From the NCBI RefSeq assembly GCF_014643835.1, contig NZ_BMKD01000002.1, positions 186,001-250,000 of the forward strand: a stretch of DNA of 64,000 nt. Direction: 5' to 3'. Positions 24,689 to 32,758 of the stretch are shown piece after piece. The notes under the pieces are model-generated. The model was not told where the DNA came from. It made no database searches and was given only the letters and a program-made list of their open reading frames with translations. A program made the position numbers and the translations under genes. The first letter of the stretch is position 1. Each line of letters begins with the position of its first letter. This stretch comes from Mucilaginibacter rubeus (GTDB lineage: Bacteria; Bacteroidota; Bacteroidia; Sphingobacteriales; Sphingobacteriaceae).

Positions 24689-27655
24689 TTACTTTTCCGT
24701 TATTACCGGATCATTATAAGGCTGTACCAATAGTTTCAGCTGATCCTTGCCCAGCACCGCTGCATCAAATTCAATCCTGATATCTTTTGATTCGCCCTTC
24801 ATCAGCGAAAAATAGTTATCATTCATTATTGCCGGCAGTATCTGTTCACCCGTGGCGGCTTTTGTTGCCTGTACGCGAATGCTAAATGCAGCCGCCTTTG
24901 ATGAGGATGGGTTGCTGATCTTTGCATCCACATAATACTTGCCGTTAATTAGTTTTATGGCTGATGATACCTTGAGGTTAACCTTTGGCAGTTGGTTAAG
25001 GGCGGTAAAATCTGTGCGTTTATTACCCCGCCAGTAAAAATTATCTGATACCAGTTTTCCGTTTTTATCAATCAATCTTAGTTTGATGAAATGAACATCC
25101 GTAAGACCGCTGCTTTTCGGCGCGCCGCCGTACACCTCAAAATCCCAAAGCGAGTAGCCCCATCCCGATCCGCGCTGTAATCCATACATACGCACGTAGC
25201 GGCCTTTTACCTCATCAAAAGTGATTTGCTGCACGCCAACATGCCCATCGCCGCTTTCATAAACATCTTTCCAGCTTTTGGCATCGTCAGATACCTGGAT
25301 CTTGAAAGCTTTACCATATGCCTCCTCCCAATTCAATTTAACACCGTTTATCTCTTGCTCCCTGCCAAGATCAACATAGATCCATTCAGCATCGCTGAAA
25401 TTACTGGCCCACCTGCTTCCCTGATTACCATCCGTTACAGAACCGGCCTCCCCCATGGTGGTTGATGATGCAAATGCGGGTTTGTTAAGTGCCAGGTTTT
25501 CGCGGTTATCAGCAAAAGCCATGGTAAAGCAATTCAGCGCTGTATTCGATGGCGCATCGATAGTTTTTGACTGGCTGTATTCTTTTACGATCTGTCCATC
25601 GCTGTTATAAACATCGGCATAAGCAATGAGGCTGTTTTCGTCGGTGCGAGTGGTGTTGATCACTTTAATAGCATTATTTACCGGGTTCCATTGAATATGC
25701 ACCGGTTCGCAGGCTTTTTTAGCCCCCCAGTAGGCACCGGTGAGGTCATAATAGTAATCATAGGTTTGCCACACCAATGAAGGATAGGCCGACTGGCTCA
25801 TCCAGGTCATAATGCCCGAAGCATCTTCCCAAATGTTATCTTCCCAGCCCTCATACATGGCTTTATTGGTTTCGATGTTTAGCAGCTGTGCTTTACGGCA
25901 ATAATCTTCGATACCCGAAGCGGCTCCGTAACGGTTTTTAATTCCATCGTCGTACCTGTCGGGGCCTGCATTACCTGCGGACGGGCCAAAGAAATGCAGG
26001 TTCCACATCTCGTTGCGGGGCCACCATTTATCCTTCGGCATAAACTTTTTAAAGCTGTCGAAATTGGTAAATACCGCCGTACCTATCTCGCTGCGAAGAC
26101 CCCAACCCTGGTTACCGCCAAATCCATTAGGAAAACGGCTGAAATACCAGCGCGGATCAAAGTTAGTCCACGGACCGCTGCCTGTTAGGTTACCGGCATG
26201 CGAGTTGGGCTGATAATACCTTTCGTTACCATCGTAAGCGCTAATGTCTTCGCGAAGCCAGTTGTTAAGCGGAGGTAAAGGCTCGCCCTCATTATCACCG
26301 CACCAAATGGCAATGGAAGGATGGTTCCTGAACCGTTTTATTTTTTCGATAGCATTGGCATTGAAAGTATTTACATCATTAGGCAGGTTGGGGATGGAGT
26401 TAAGCCAGAAATCATCCCAGATCATAATGCCGTATTTGTCGCAGGCATCATAAAATTCTTCGTCCGTGGTTGAGCCTATCCAGTTGCGGATGATGTTAAA
26501 ATTCATTTCCTTATGCAGACGCACTTTGGTATCATACTCATCGCCACGGCAACGCAGCATGTACTCGGCCATCCCCCAATTGCCGCCCTTTAAAAATACT
26601 TTGGTGCCATTTACATATAAATGCAATACATGGCCTACGGTATCATAGCTGTATTTTTTGATTCCAAACCGGATCTGTTTGCTGTCAGCTACTTCATCTC
26701 CCAGTTTCAGGCTTAAGTTACAGGTGTACAGGTTGGCATCGCCATAGCCATTGGGCCACCACAGTTTTGGGCCGTTGATCACCAGCTGCGAAAAATGTTT
26801 TGGGTCGATCTTTACTTCGGCATTGCTGTTAGCACCCACAAACACTTTTTGGGTAAACCGGATATTTCCCGGATTAATAACACCGGTTAAGGTTCCTGTT
26901 TGAAAAGTATCTGTGCTGTTTTTCACCCCAACCGAAACCGATACTTCAGCCCGGGCGGTAGTAGGCACATCCGTGCGAATCCAGGGATCATTAATAGTAA
27001 GGCTACCTGTGTTGCTCAGGTAAACATCATCGGTAATGCCGCTGTTGAGGCCCGGTACATAAGGCATCCAATCCCAGCTGGCGCTGGGGATATATGTTGG
27101 ACTGGCATAATTTACCAATGGGTTCAGCGGACAATAAACCAAAACAGCCAGTGTGTTTGCCTCTGTTTTATTTACGAGTTTCGTTACGTCATACACTCCC
27201 CGCTGCATAAAACCATCCAGGCTGCCTATCTTCTTCCCGTTCAGGTAGATCTCAGCTTTGCGGTTAATGCCTTTGAAATTAAGCCAGATTTTTTGTTTGG
27301 TGAAACCTGCAGGTACGCTGAACTGCGTACGGTACCAGAAATTGCGGTCGTACTTCTTTTTATCAACCTTATAAATATTATCGCCAAAATTGGGATCCTT
27401 TTCCAAACCGGCCGCTACGTATGATGAAAATACAGTACCAGGTACAATAGCCTTTACCCAATCAGTAGCGGCGTAACCGCTTTTGTGGATGTCAAGACTA
27501 TCGGCTCCCAGGTCGGTCTGGGCTTTTACTTTCCATGTAATTTGTTTATTGGTGTTGTTGAGGTAAAAGATTTCCTGTGCTGATGCCGGGTTGAGCAGCA
27601 GCATCACCGAAGTAAGTAATAGAATTGACTTTTTTATTTTGTAAATATTGACCAT
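24689..27655 (-). CDS. GH2 glycosidase (exo-beta-D-glucosaminidase / beta-mannosidase type) with discoidin domain
   Basis: 988 residues with signal peptide (to about 27). The sugar-binding, immunoglobulin-like and TIM-barrel GH2 domains come first: NFNIIRNWIGSTTDEEFYDA, the acid/base glutamate in WCGDNEGE (about 455) and the nucleophile in RSEIGTAVF (about 522), some 70 residues apart as usual. The stretch YDYYYDLTGAYWGAKKACEP resembles exo-glucosaminidases and plant endo-beta-mannosidases. An F5/8 type C domain (about 721-841, NLALNKPAFASS) follows, then a final beta domain. The start codon directly adjoins a LacI-type operator. Confidence 0.9.
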   Translation of the reverse strand: MVNIYKIKKSILLLTSVMLLLNPASAQEIFYLNNTNKQITWKVKAQTDLGADSLDIHKSGYAATDWVKAIVPGTVFSSYVAAGLEKDPNFGDNIYKVDKKKYDRNFWYRTQFSVPAGFTKQKIWLNFKGINRKAEIYLNGKKIGSLDGFMQRGVYDVTKLVNKTEANTLAVLVYCPLNPLVNYASPTYIPSASWDWMPYVPGLNSGITDDVYLSNTGSLTINDPWIRTDVPTTARAEVSVSVGVKNSTDTFQTGTLTGVINPGNIRFTQKVFVGANSNAEVKIDPKHFSQLVINGPKLWWPNGYGDANLYTCNLSLKLGDEVADSKQIRFGIKKYSYDTVGHVLHLYVNGTKVFLKGGNWGMAEYMLRCRGDEYDTKVRLHKEMNFNIIRNWIGSTTDEEFYDACDKYGIMIWDDFWLNSIPNLPNDVNTFNANAIEKIKRFRNHPSIAIWCGDNEGEPLPPLNNWLREDISAYDGNERYYQPNSHAGNLTGSGPWTNFDPRWYFSRFPNGFGGNQGWGLRSEIGTAVFTNFDSFKKFMPKDKWWPRNEMWNLHFFGPSAGNAGPDRYDDGIKNRYGAASGIEDYCRKAQLLNIETNKAMYEGWEDNIWEDASGIMTWMSQSAYPSLVWQTYDYYYDLTGAYWGAKKACEPVHIQWNPVNNAIKVINTTRTDENSLIAYADVYNSDGQIVKEYSQSKTIDAPSNTALNCFTMAFADNRENLALNKPAFASSTTMGEAGSVTDGNQGSRWASNFSDAEWIYVDLGREQEINGVKLNWEEAYGKAFKIQVSDDAKSWKDVYESGDGHVGVQQITFDEVKGRYVRMYGLQRGSGWGYSLWDFEVYGGAPKSSGLTDVHFIKLRLIDKNGKLVSDNFYWRGNKRTDFTALNQLPKVNLKVSSAIKLINGKYYVDAKISNPSSSKAAAFSIRVQATKAATGEQILPAIMNDNYFSLMKGESKDIRIEFDAAVLGKDQLKLLVQPYNDPVITEK

Positions 27656-27671
27656 AAAATCGTTTTAGCGG
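27655..27671 (-). promoter_or_regulatory. LacI-type operator at the GH2 start codon
   Basis: AAATCGTTTTAGCG, central CG at 27661-27662. It abuts the ATG of the GH2 gene instead of lying 35-115 nt upstream as at the other genes, so it may act as a roadblock, or the true start may differ. Confidence 0.6.
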
Positions 27672-27696
27672 ATATTCTAATAATTCTTAAAGTAAC

Positions 27697-27942
27697 CGTC
27701 ATTGTGAGGAACGACGCAATCCCTGATTTGCAGATCGGCTCTGTATAGTTTGGGATTGCTTCGTTCCTACCCATGACATAATAAAAAATACAGTCATGCT
27801 GAACTTGTTTCAGCACCCCACATGCAAGGCCGCTTGCATAGCCGCTCAGCGCGTGGGATCCCGAAATAAATTCGGGATGACGGGTAGTGTAAATGTCATT
27901 TCACCTTCAGAGGCCTCCGGATTTAAACATTCGCAATGACGT
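27697..27942. repeat. Compound interspersed palindromic repeats
   Basis: The 310-nt gap between GH92 and GH2 is mostly repeat. Unit 1 has inverted arms GTCATTGTGAGGAACGACGC and GCTTCGTTCCTACCCATGAC (27698-27777). Unit 2 (27793-27880) has arms beginning GTCATGCTGAACTTGTTTCA and ending ATTCGGGATGAC, with an inner hairpin ATGCAAG/CTTGCAT. A CGCAATGACG remnant near 27932 closes the block. These families are very common between genes in Sphingobacteriaceae. Confidence 0.75.
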
Positions 27943-27965
27943 TTTCCATATTCTTCTTAATTTTG

Positions 27966-30242
27966 TTATTGAGCTTTTGATAGCGAAAACGGTCTGTCTT
28001 CAAGCGCTACGCCTCGGGTCACAGCTGGTTTATTACCCATTTCAAAGTGTAATACGCCACCGTTCATAATATCGGCCTGGGTGATCCAGTTATGGGTATA
28101 AGGCTTACCATTAAGCGTCGCCGACTGGATATACACGTTCTCCTTGTTGTTATTGTTAGCTTCTATCACGAACTTTTTGCCATTTTCCAAAGCGATGGTC
28201 ATCTTTTTAAATAGCGGGCTACCAATCACATACTGATCGGTACCGGGGCAAACACTGTAAAAGCCAGCGGCGCTCAACACAAACCAAGATGACATCTGTC
28301 CTTCATCCTCATCACCAGGGTAACCATTTTCGCCGGCGTTATACATCTTATCCATCACACTGCGCAAATGTAGCTGCGCCTTCCATGGCTGGCCGGCATA
28401 GTTGTACATGTAAAGCAAATGGTGAATAGGCTCGTTACCCTGGGCGTACTGACCCATTTTAAATTCGGCCATCTCCGTCATTTCGTGGATCACCTGTCCG
28501 TACCCTCCTACTTTGATTGTTCCCGGTTCAGTAAATACCGAATCAATCTTAGCAGTAAAGTTCTTCTCTCCGCCCATCAGGTTGATCAAACCCTGCGTGT
28601 CCTGAAAAACCGACCAGGTCCAGTGCCAGGCATTACCTTCGGTATAGGGGCCGCCCCAATCCATAGGGTCAAAAGGTTCAATCCAATTACCTTGCGCATC
28701 TTTCGCGCGCATGAAACGCGTTTTGGCATCAAACAGGTTTTTATAATTGTACATCTGCCGGGCGAAAACATCTTCATAAAATTTATTGCCGGTGAGTTTA
28801 GCCAGTTGATATCCGCAAAAATCATCGTATGCAAACTCCAGCGTCCAGGCAGTTGAACCAAGGGTTTGCGGTGTAAAAGGCACATAACCATTGGCATAAT
28901 ATTCTTTCCATCCCGGCCGGCCATTGGCACTGCCCCACGGACCTTTGTTGGTTGCTTCATGATAGTAAGCCTCCAGGGCTTTTTTGGGGTCGAAGGTGCG
29001 GATCCCTTTTACCCAGGCGTCGGTTAACAGGGATATGGCATGGTTCCCCAGCATTCCTCCCGTTTCACCGGGGAACGACCAGGCCGGCAACCAGCCGCAT
29101 TGCTGCTGTGCATCAAGCAGCGCATTTACAAGCCGGCCTTCCATTTTGGGGTGCAATACTGTATTCAGCGGGAATTGGGCACGAAAAGTATCCCAGAAAC
29201 CATTATCGGTATACATATAACCCTCATGTACCTTGCCATCGTAAGGGCTGTAATAGTATGGCTTTCCATCTTTATTATATTCAAAAAACTGGTGCGAGAA
29301 TAGATTGGCGTGATACATGCAGGAATAAAAAGTTGCCTTCTGATCTTCAGTAGCCCCCTCAATGGCCATACGGCCAAGTAACTGGTTCCATACTTTATCA
29401 GCAGCTTTCCGGGTATCATCAAATGATTTGTATTTACCCAGTTCAGCTGTCAAAGTAAGTTCGGCCTGCTCCGGGCTGATATAGGACGAAGCTACTTTCG
29501 CTTGTACAGTTTCTCCATCTTTAAATTTGATATAGGCCCCGATACCTTCGCCCTCTGCCGACCCGTTCTTTTCCGAAAGAGTATTCTTTTTATTTTTCCA
29601 GGTGCCGTAATCGGTAAAGGGTTTATCAAAAATAATGACGAAGTAGTTCCGGAAATCTTTAGGGGCCCAGCGGCAATTGTTTACGTACCCTGTTATTTTC
29701 CGCTCGGCCGGGATGATTTTTACCCCGCTCATTTTAGTGTAGCCATCTAAAACAAGATAAGAGGCTTTACCCTTCGGGAACGAAAACCTCAGGTGCGTTC
29801 CCCGTTCGGTCGGCGACATTTCGGTTGTAATATTATTATCAAGCTTTACCTTGTAATAGCTGGGTTGAGCGATTTCGTTATCGTGGCTAAATGATGTCGC
29901 CCGTTCATCTTCATTAACAACCAGTTTCCCGGCAACCGGCATGAGCGAAAACACTGCATAATCATTTACCCACGAACTGCACTGGTGCGATTGCTGAAAG
30001 CCGCGAATGGTGTGCTCAAAATACTGGTACTTCCATCCATCGCCGTTTTTGCCGGTTTGCGCCGTCCAGGTGTTCATGCCGAAAGGCAGCGAAGTAGCCG
30101 GATAGGTGTTACCGTACGAGAACTCATATTTGGTATTAGTACCCTGCCGGGTATTCACATACTTAACAAGGTTAGCCTCCTGCGCAAACAGGTTTCCGGC
30201 ATACATAAGCGCAACTGCGCAAATAAGCGAACGTATTTTCAT
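27966..30242 (-). CDS. GH92 alpha-mannosidase family protein, secreted
   Basis: 758 residues with signal peptide MKIRSLICAVALMYAGNLFA. An N-terminal beta-sandwich (about 22-270) opens with YVNTRQGTNTKYEFSYGNTY, then comes the (alpha/alpha)6 barrel with FWDTFRAQFPL, the proton donor region EGNAWHWTWSVFQD and DEDEGQMSSWFVLSAAGFYS near residue 645. GH92 enzymes are calcium-dependent exo-alpha-mannosidases acting on N-glycans and yeast mannan. The group around PIHH reads GNEPIHH. It is the last gene of the long SusC/SusD transcript, 48 nt after the DUF4185-like gene, and probably works in the periplasm. Confidence 0.93.
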   Translation of the reverse strand: MKIRSLICAVALMYAGNLFAQEANLVKYVNTRQGTNTKYEFSYGNTYPATSLPFGMNTWTAQTGKNGDGWKYQYFEHTIRGFQQSHQCSSWVNDYAVFSLMPVAGKLVVNEDERATSFSHDNEIAQPSYYKVKLDNNITTEMSPTERGTHLRFSFPKGKASYLVLDGYTKMSGVKIIPAERKITGYVNNCRWAPKDFRNYFVIIFDKPFTDYGTWKNKKNTLSEKNGSAEGEGIGAYIKFKDGETVQAKVASSYISPEQAELTLTAELGKYKSFDDTRKAADKVWNQLLGRMAIEGATEDQKATFYSCMYHANLFSHQFFEYNKDGKPYYYSPYDGKVHEGYMYTDNGFWDTFRAQFPLNTVLHPKMEGRLVNALLDAQQQCGWLPAWSFPGETGGMLGNHAISLLTDAWVKGIRTFDPKKALEAYYHEATNKGPWGSANGRPGWKEYYANGYVPFTPQTLGSTAWTLEFAYDDFCGYQLAKLTGNKFYEDVFARQMYNYKNLFDAKTRFMRAKDAQGNWIEPFDPMDWGGPYTEGNAWHWTWSVFQDTQGLINLMGGEKNFTAKIDSVFTEPGTIKVGGYGQVIHEMTEMAEFKMGQYAQGNEPIHHLLYMYNYAGQPWKAQLHLRSVMDKMYNAGENGYPGDEDEGQMSSWFVLSAAGFYSVCPGTDQYVIGSPLFKKMTIALENGKKFVIEANNNNKENVYIQSATLNGKPYTHNWITQADIMNGGVLHFEMGNKPAVTRGVALEDRPFSLSKAQ

Positions 30243-30289
30243 TGGGTTATATTAAACACTAATTCTATTCGTGCTCCTTCAATTCGAGC

Positions 30290-31489
30290 CTATTCGTGTT
30301 CATTAAATTTTACCCTGATAAACCTTGGGCGGTACAGGTTTGGATATTTTTTCAGATCGTTTAAAAAATCAACGGAGTTAATGTTGTAGCTAATCAGCAG
30401 TTCACCGGGCTTTGATAAGCTTGGATGCGCCTTGGCATTATAAACCACAAACGTTTTGGCGATAAGATCAGGCTTGCAATCCCATAATTTAATGATCGGG
30501 CCAAACGGACCTACCGGGCTTGCGCCTATCCGCATCCCCACCGATGTGGTCATCCCCCCTACCTGGAATATCAGCGCGTAACGACCATCCGGCAGCGGAC
30601 TAAAACTTAACTCATTTGATACGCTGCTTGTTACATTGGCAACCTGTTCCATATCGGCAACCCAGGCTTTGCCATTATAGAAAGTCCACTTACTATAATC
30701 TTCAAAATCCCCGGGCAGTACCCGGGCAACCATCAGGTGCTTGGCCATGCCACGTACCCCATAAACATAAATATAGCCATCGGGCTTTGGCGCGCCGGCT
30801 TCTTTGGTATTTACATAAATGCCGGCACCAAACGAGCCGCTTTCCCCTTTCTGATCTACCAGGTAAAACGGCGTATCCATTTGCTTCAGGTCTTTATACG
30901 GAGGCTTGCTGTTTGCCGGGATCTTGATGAGCGTGTTGCCAACTTCCCTGAAACCAAATGCTTCGTTGCTTACGTTATGCACCCTGTATCCAAAAATATA
31001 GATGCTGTTATTCATTGCCTGGTTTACAAAGCCATCGCCAAGCCAGTAGTAATCTGTAGCTCCTGTTTTAGGTGTATGGGGGATAAAAATAGACTCCGGT
31101 TTTCCTTTAGCGTTTTTATCCCAGTAAAATTTCATTTGTTTATCCAAAGGCTCGTTGCCTTTTAGTTCAGCTACCGCATTGTGGATCATGATGGCTCCCG
31201 ACGCCGTTGTGTTATCACGCACCGCGCCTATCATGCTGTCGCTGAAAATAAAAAGCACTTTATCGTTATGTTTTGCCTGGCCGGTCTCCTTCCCATTCAA
31301 AGGGATAGTATAAATACCATCGCCCCCAAACCAGCCCGAATCACGCTTTAGCAGGGCCGACCATTCCGGCGCGGCCTCTACCTTAAATTTAATATCGGTA
31401 AGATTAACGGTATCAGTTTTTTGCGCAAAGGCTCTGTTGGTTAAAACCAAGCTCAAACAAGCTAAACAAACAAGGGTAATTTTCTTCAT
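30290..31489 (-). CDS. DUF4185-like secreted beta-propeller protein
   Basis: About 399 residues from MKKITLVCLACLSLVLTNRA, a signal peptide ending in FAQ. An upstream start at 31555 would run into the Lgt-like gene, whereas this one begins 10 nt after its stop. The body has repeated beta blades: DSGWFGGDGIYTIPLNG, KVLFIFSDSMIGAV, YYWLGDGFV, MRIGASPVGPFGPI and PGELLISYNIN, matching the DUF4185 pattern of a five-bladed propeller related to clan GH-F/J folds. Activity is unknown, but such proteins recur in polysaccharide loci. The C-terminal half of the ricin protein at 46632 is a distant paralogue. Confidence 0.75.
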   Translation of the reverse strand: MKKITLVCLACLSLVLTNRAFAQKTDTVNLTDIKFKVEAAPEWSALLKRDSGWFGGDGIYTIPLNGKETGQAKHNDKVLFIFSDSMIGAVRDNTTASGAIMIHNAVAELKGNEPLDKQMKFYWDKNAKGKPESIFIPHTPKTGATDYYWLGDGFVNQAMNNSIYIFGYRVHNVSNEAFGFREVGNTLIKIPANSKPPYKDLKQMDTPFYLVDQKGESGSFGAGIYVNTKEAGAPKPDGYIYVYGVRGMAKHLMVARVLPGDFEDYSKWTFYNGKAWVADMEQVANVTSSVSNELSFSPLPDGRYALIFQVGGMTTSVGMRIGASPVGPFGPIIKLWDCKPDLIAKTFVVYNAKAHPSLSKPGELLISYNINSVDFLNDLKKYPNLYRPRFIRVKFNEHE

Positions 31490-31499
31490 TAAATGATAT

Positions 31500-32675
31500 T
31501 TATAATACAGGTAAATGTTTATGATGATGGCTTTTGTGTTTAGCAAACAGCACAATAAAACCTGTTAATCCACCCATCAGCATTAAAAAGCCGATGAAGC
31601 CGGCCTGGGTAAACGGTAAACCTAAAAAATGATAAACCGGATTTATACGGATCTGCTCTATCAAAAAACGCTCGGTACCGTTGAGCACAAGGTAAAGGAA
31701 AAACATAAAACCGGGTGTAACTATCCGTTTACGAAAAACCCACATCAGCAAAAACATACCAATGCAAAGTACAGCCTCATAAAACGGCGTGGGGTACACC
31801 GGGTTAGCCAGTTGATTGCAATAGTTGCCCAGGCAACCGGGTATCAGTGTACCTGCATTGACAGCATTATGCGGATAATTGAACGCCCACATCCAATCGG
31901 GCAGCCAGCTTAAAAAACCGGGTTTTAGATGTGGGTTAACCTTACCCCAATCGCCGTCACCCGCCAGCTGGCAACCAATACGGCCAATGCCATACGCCAG
32001 CATCATGCCCGGCGAACCGATATCGGCAAGGTGGACCAGTTTCATGTTATGCCGGTGGCCGATATACAAATAAGTCAATGCGCCAAAGATCAGGCCGCCG
32101 TAATAAGCAAATCCGTTGGCCGAAAATATAGTACCCAGCGGATCATATCTCAACCTGCCAAAATGCTCAACGATATCAAAAAGCTTGGCGCCAATGAAAC
32201 CGAAAAGTCCAACACTGAAAACAATCAGCCCCATTAATTGATAAGGGTGTACAGTATATTCGGTTGTTTGCGGTTTAGGCAATGCAAATTTCTTTCGGTC
32301 GCAGTAAATCCAAAAGGCAAATGCACCGCCAATAAATACGCCTGCTGTTAAATTTCCCTGCAATGAAAGAATATATGCCCGCGGGTTTGCAGCAAAAACC
32401 TGGTAATTAAAAACGGCTCCAAAAAGTTTAAAGCCAAATAAAAAACCGGGCAAAAAATTAATGATCATTTCAGCTGCTGAAGCGGGTTTTCCGATGATTA
32501 CCTTCCGCTTAAATGCACTGATCTTTCCAATGGCTTCATATCTTTTAAATTCAGAAGTAAACACTATGTAGGCAAATAAAAAGGCGAGTGCTATAAAAAA
32601 ACCAAGCGTTTGGATAGGAAATCCAATCCGGATATGGAAGAGATAATATATCAGATCGCCGATGGTTGGAAACAT
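31500..32675 (-). CDS. Lgt-like (prolipoprotein diacylglyceryl transferase family) membrane protein
   Basis: 391 residues, longer than the usual 260-300, with about eight hydrophobic segments. The family signature appears as GIGRIGCQLAGDGDWG near residue 232: the arginine is kept but the following Asn of the usual GRIGN is Cys. A second conserved arginine is in TERFLIEQIR. Lgt attaches diacylglycerol to the lipobox cysteine of lipoproteins such as SusD. Its place within a SusC/SusD transcript, 83 nt after a SusC gene, is unusual and suggests a dedicated or altered lipoprotein-modifying role; the housekeeping lgt would be elsewhere. Confidence 0.85.
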   Translation of the reverse strand: MFPTIGDLIYYLFHIRIGFPIQTLGFFIALAFLFAYIVFTSEFKRYEAIGKISAFKRKVIIGKPASAAEMIINFLPGFLFGFKLFGAVFNYQVFAANPRAYILSLQGNLTAGVFIGGAFAFWIYCDRKKFALPKPQTTEYTVHPYQLMGLIVFSVGLFGFIGAKLFDIVEHFGRLRYDPLGTIFSANGFAYYGGLIFGALTYLYIGHRHNMKLVHLADIGSPGMMLAYGIGRIGCQLAGDGDWGKVNPHLKPGFLSWLPDWMWAFNYPHNAVNAGTLIPGCLGNYCNQLANPVYPTPFYEAVLCIGMFLLMWVFRKRIVTPGFMFFLYLVLNGTERFLIEQIRINPVYHFLGLPFTQAGFIGFLMLMGGLTGFIVLFAKHKSHHHKHLPVL

Positions 32676-32758
32676 ATCCTAATTTAAAGTTTATCTGCCA
32701 AATCAAAAAAGGAAGCCGGCACCGCAACGCCGGCCCCTTATGGTTTATCTATTGGTTT

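Noticed and set aside
27634-27816. 60-residue minus-strand frame in the repeat block
   Set aside because: Made of interspersed repeat sequence, not a gene.
28419-28856. 145-residue plus-strand frame inside the first GH92 gene
   Set aside because: Antisense shadow of a well-supported GH92 coding region.
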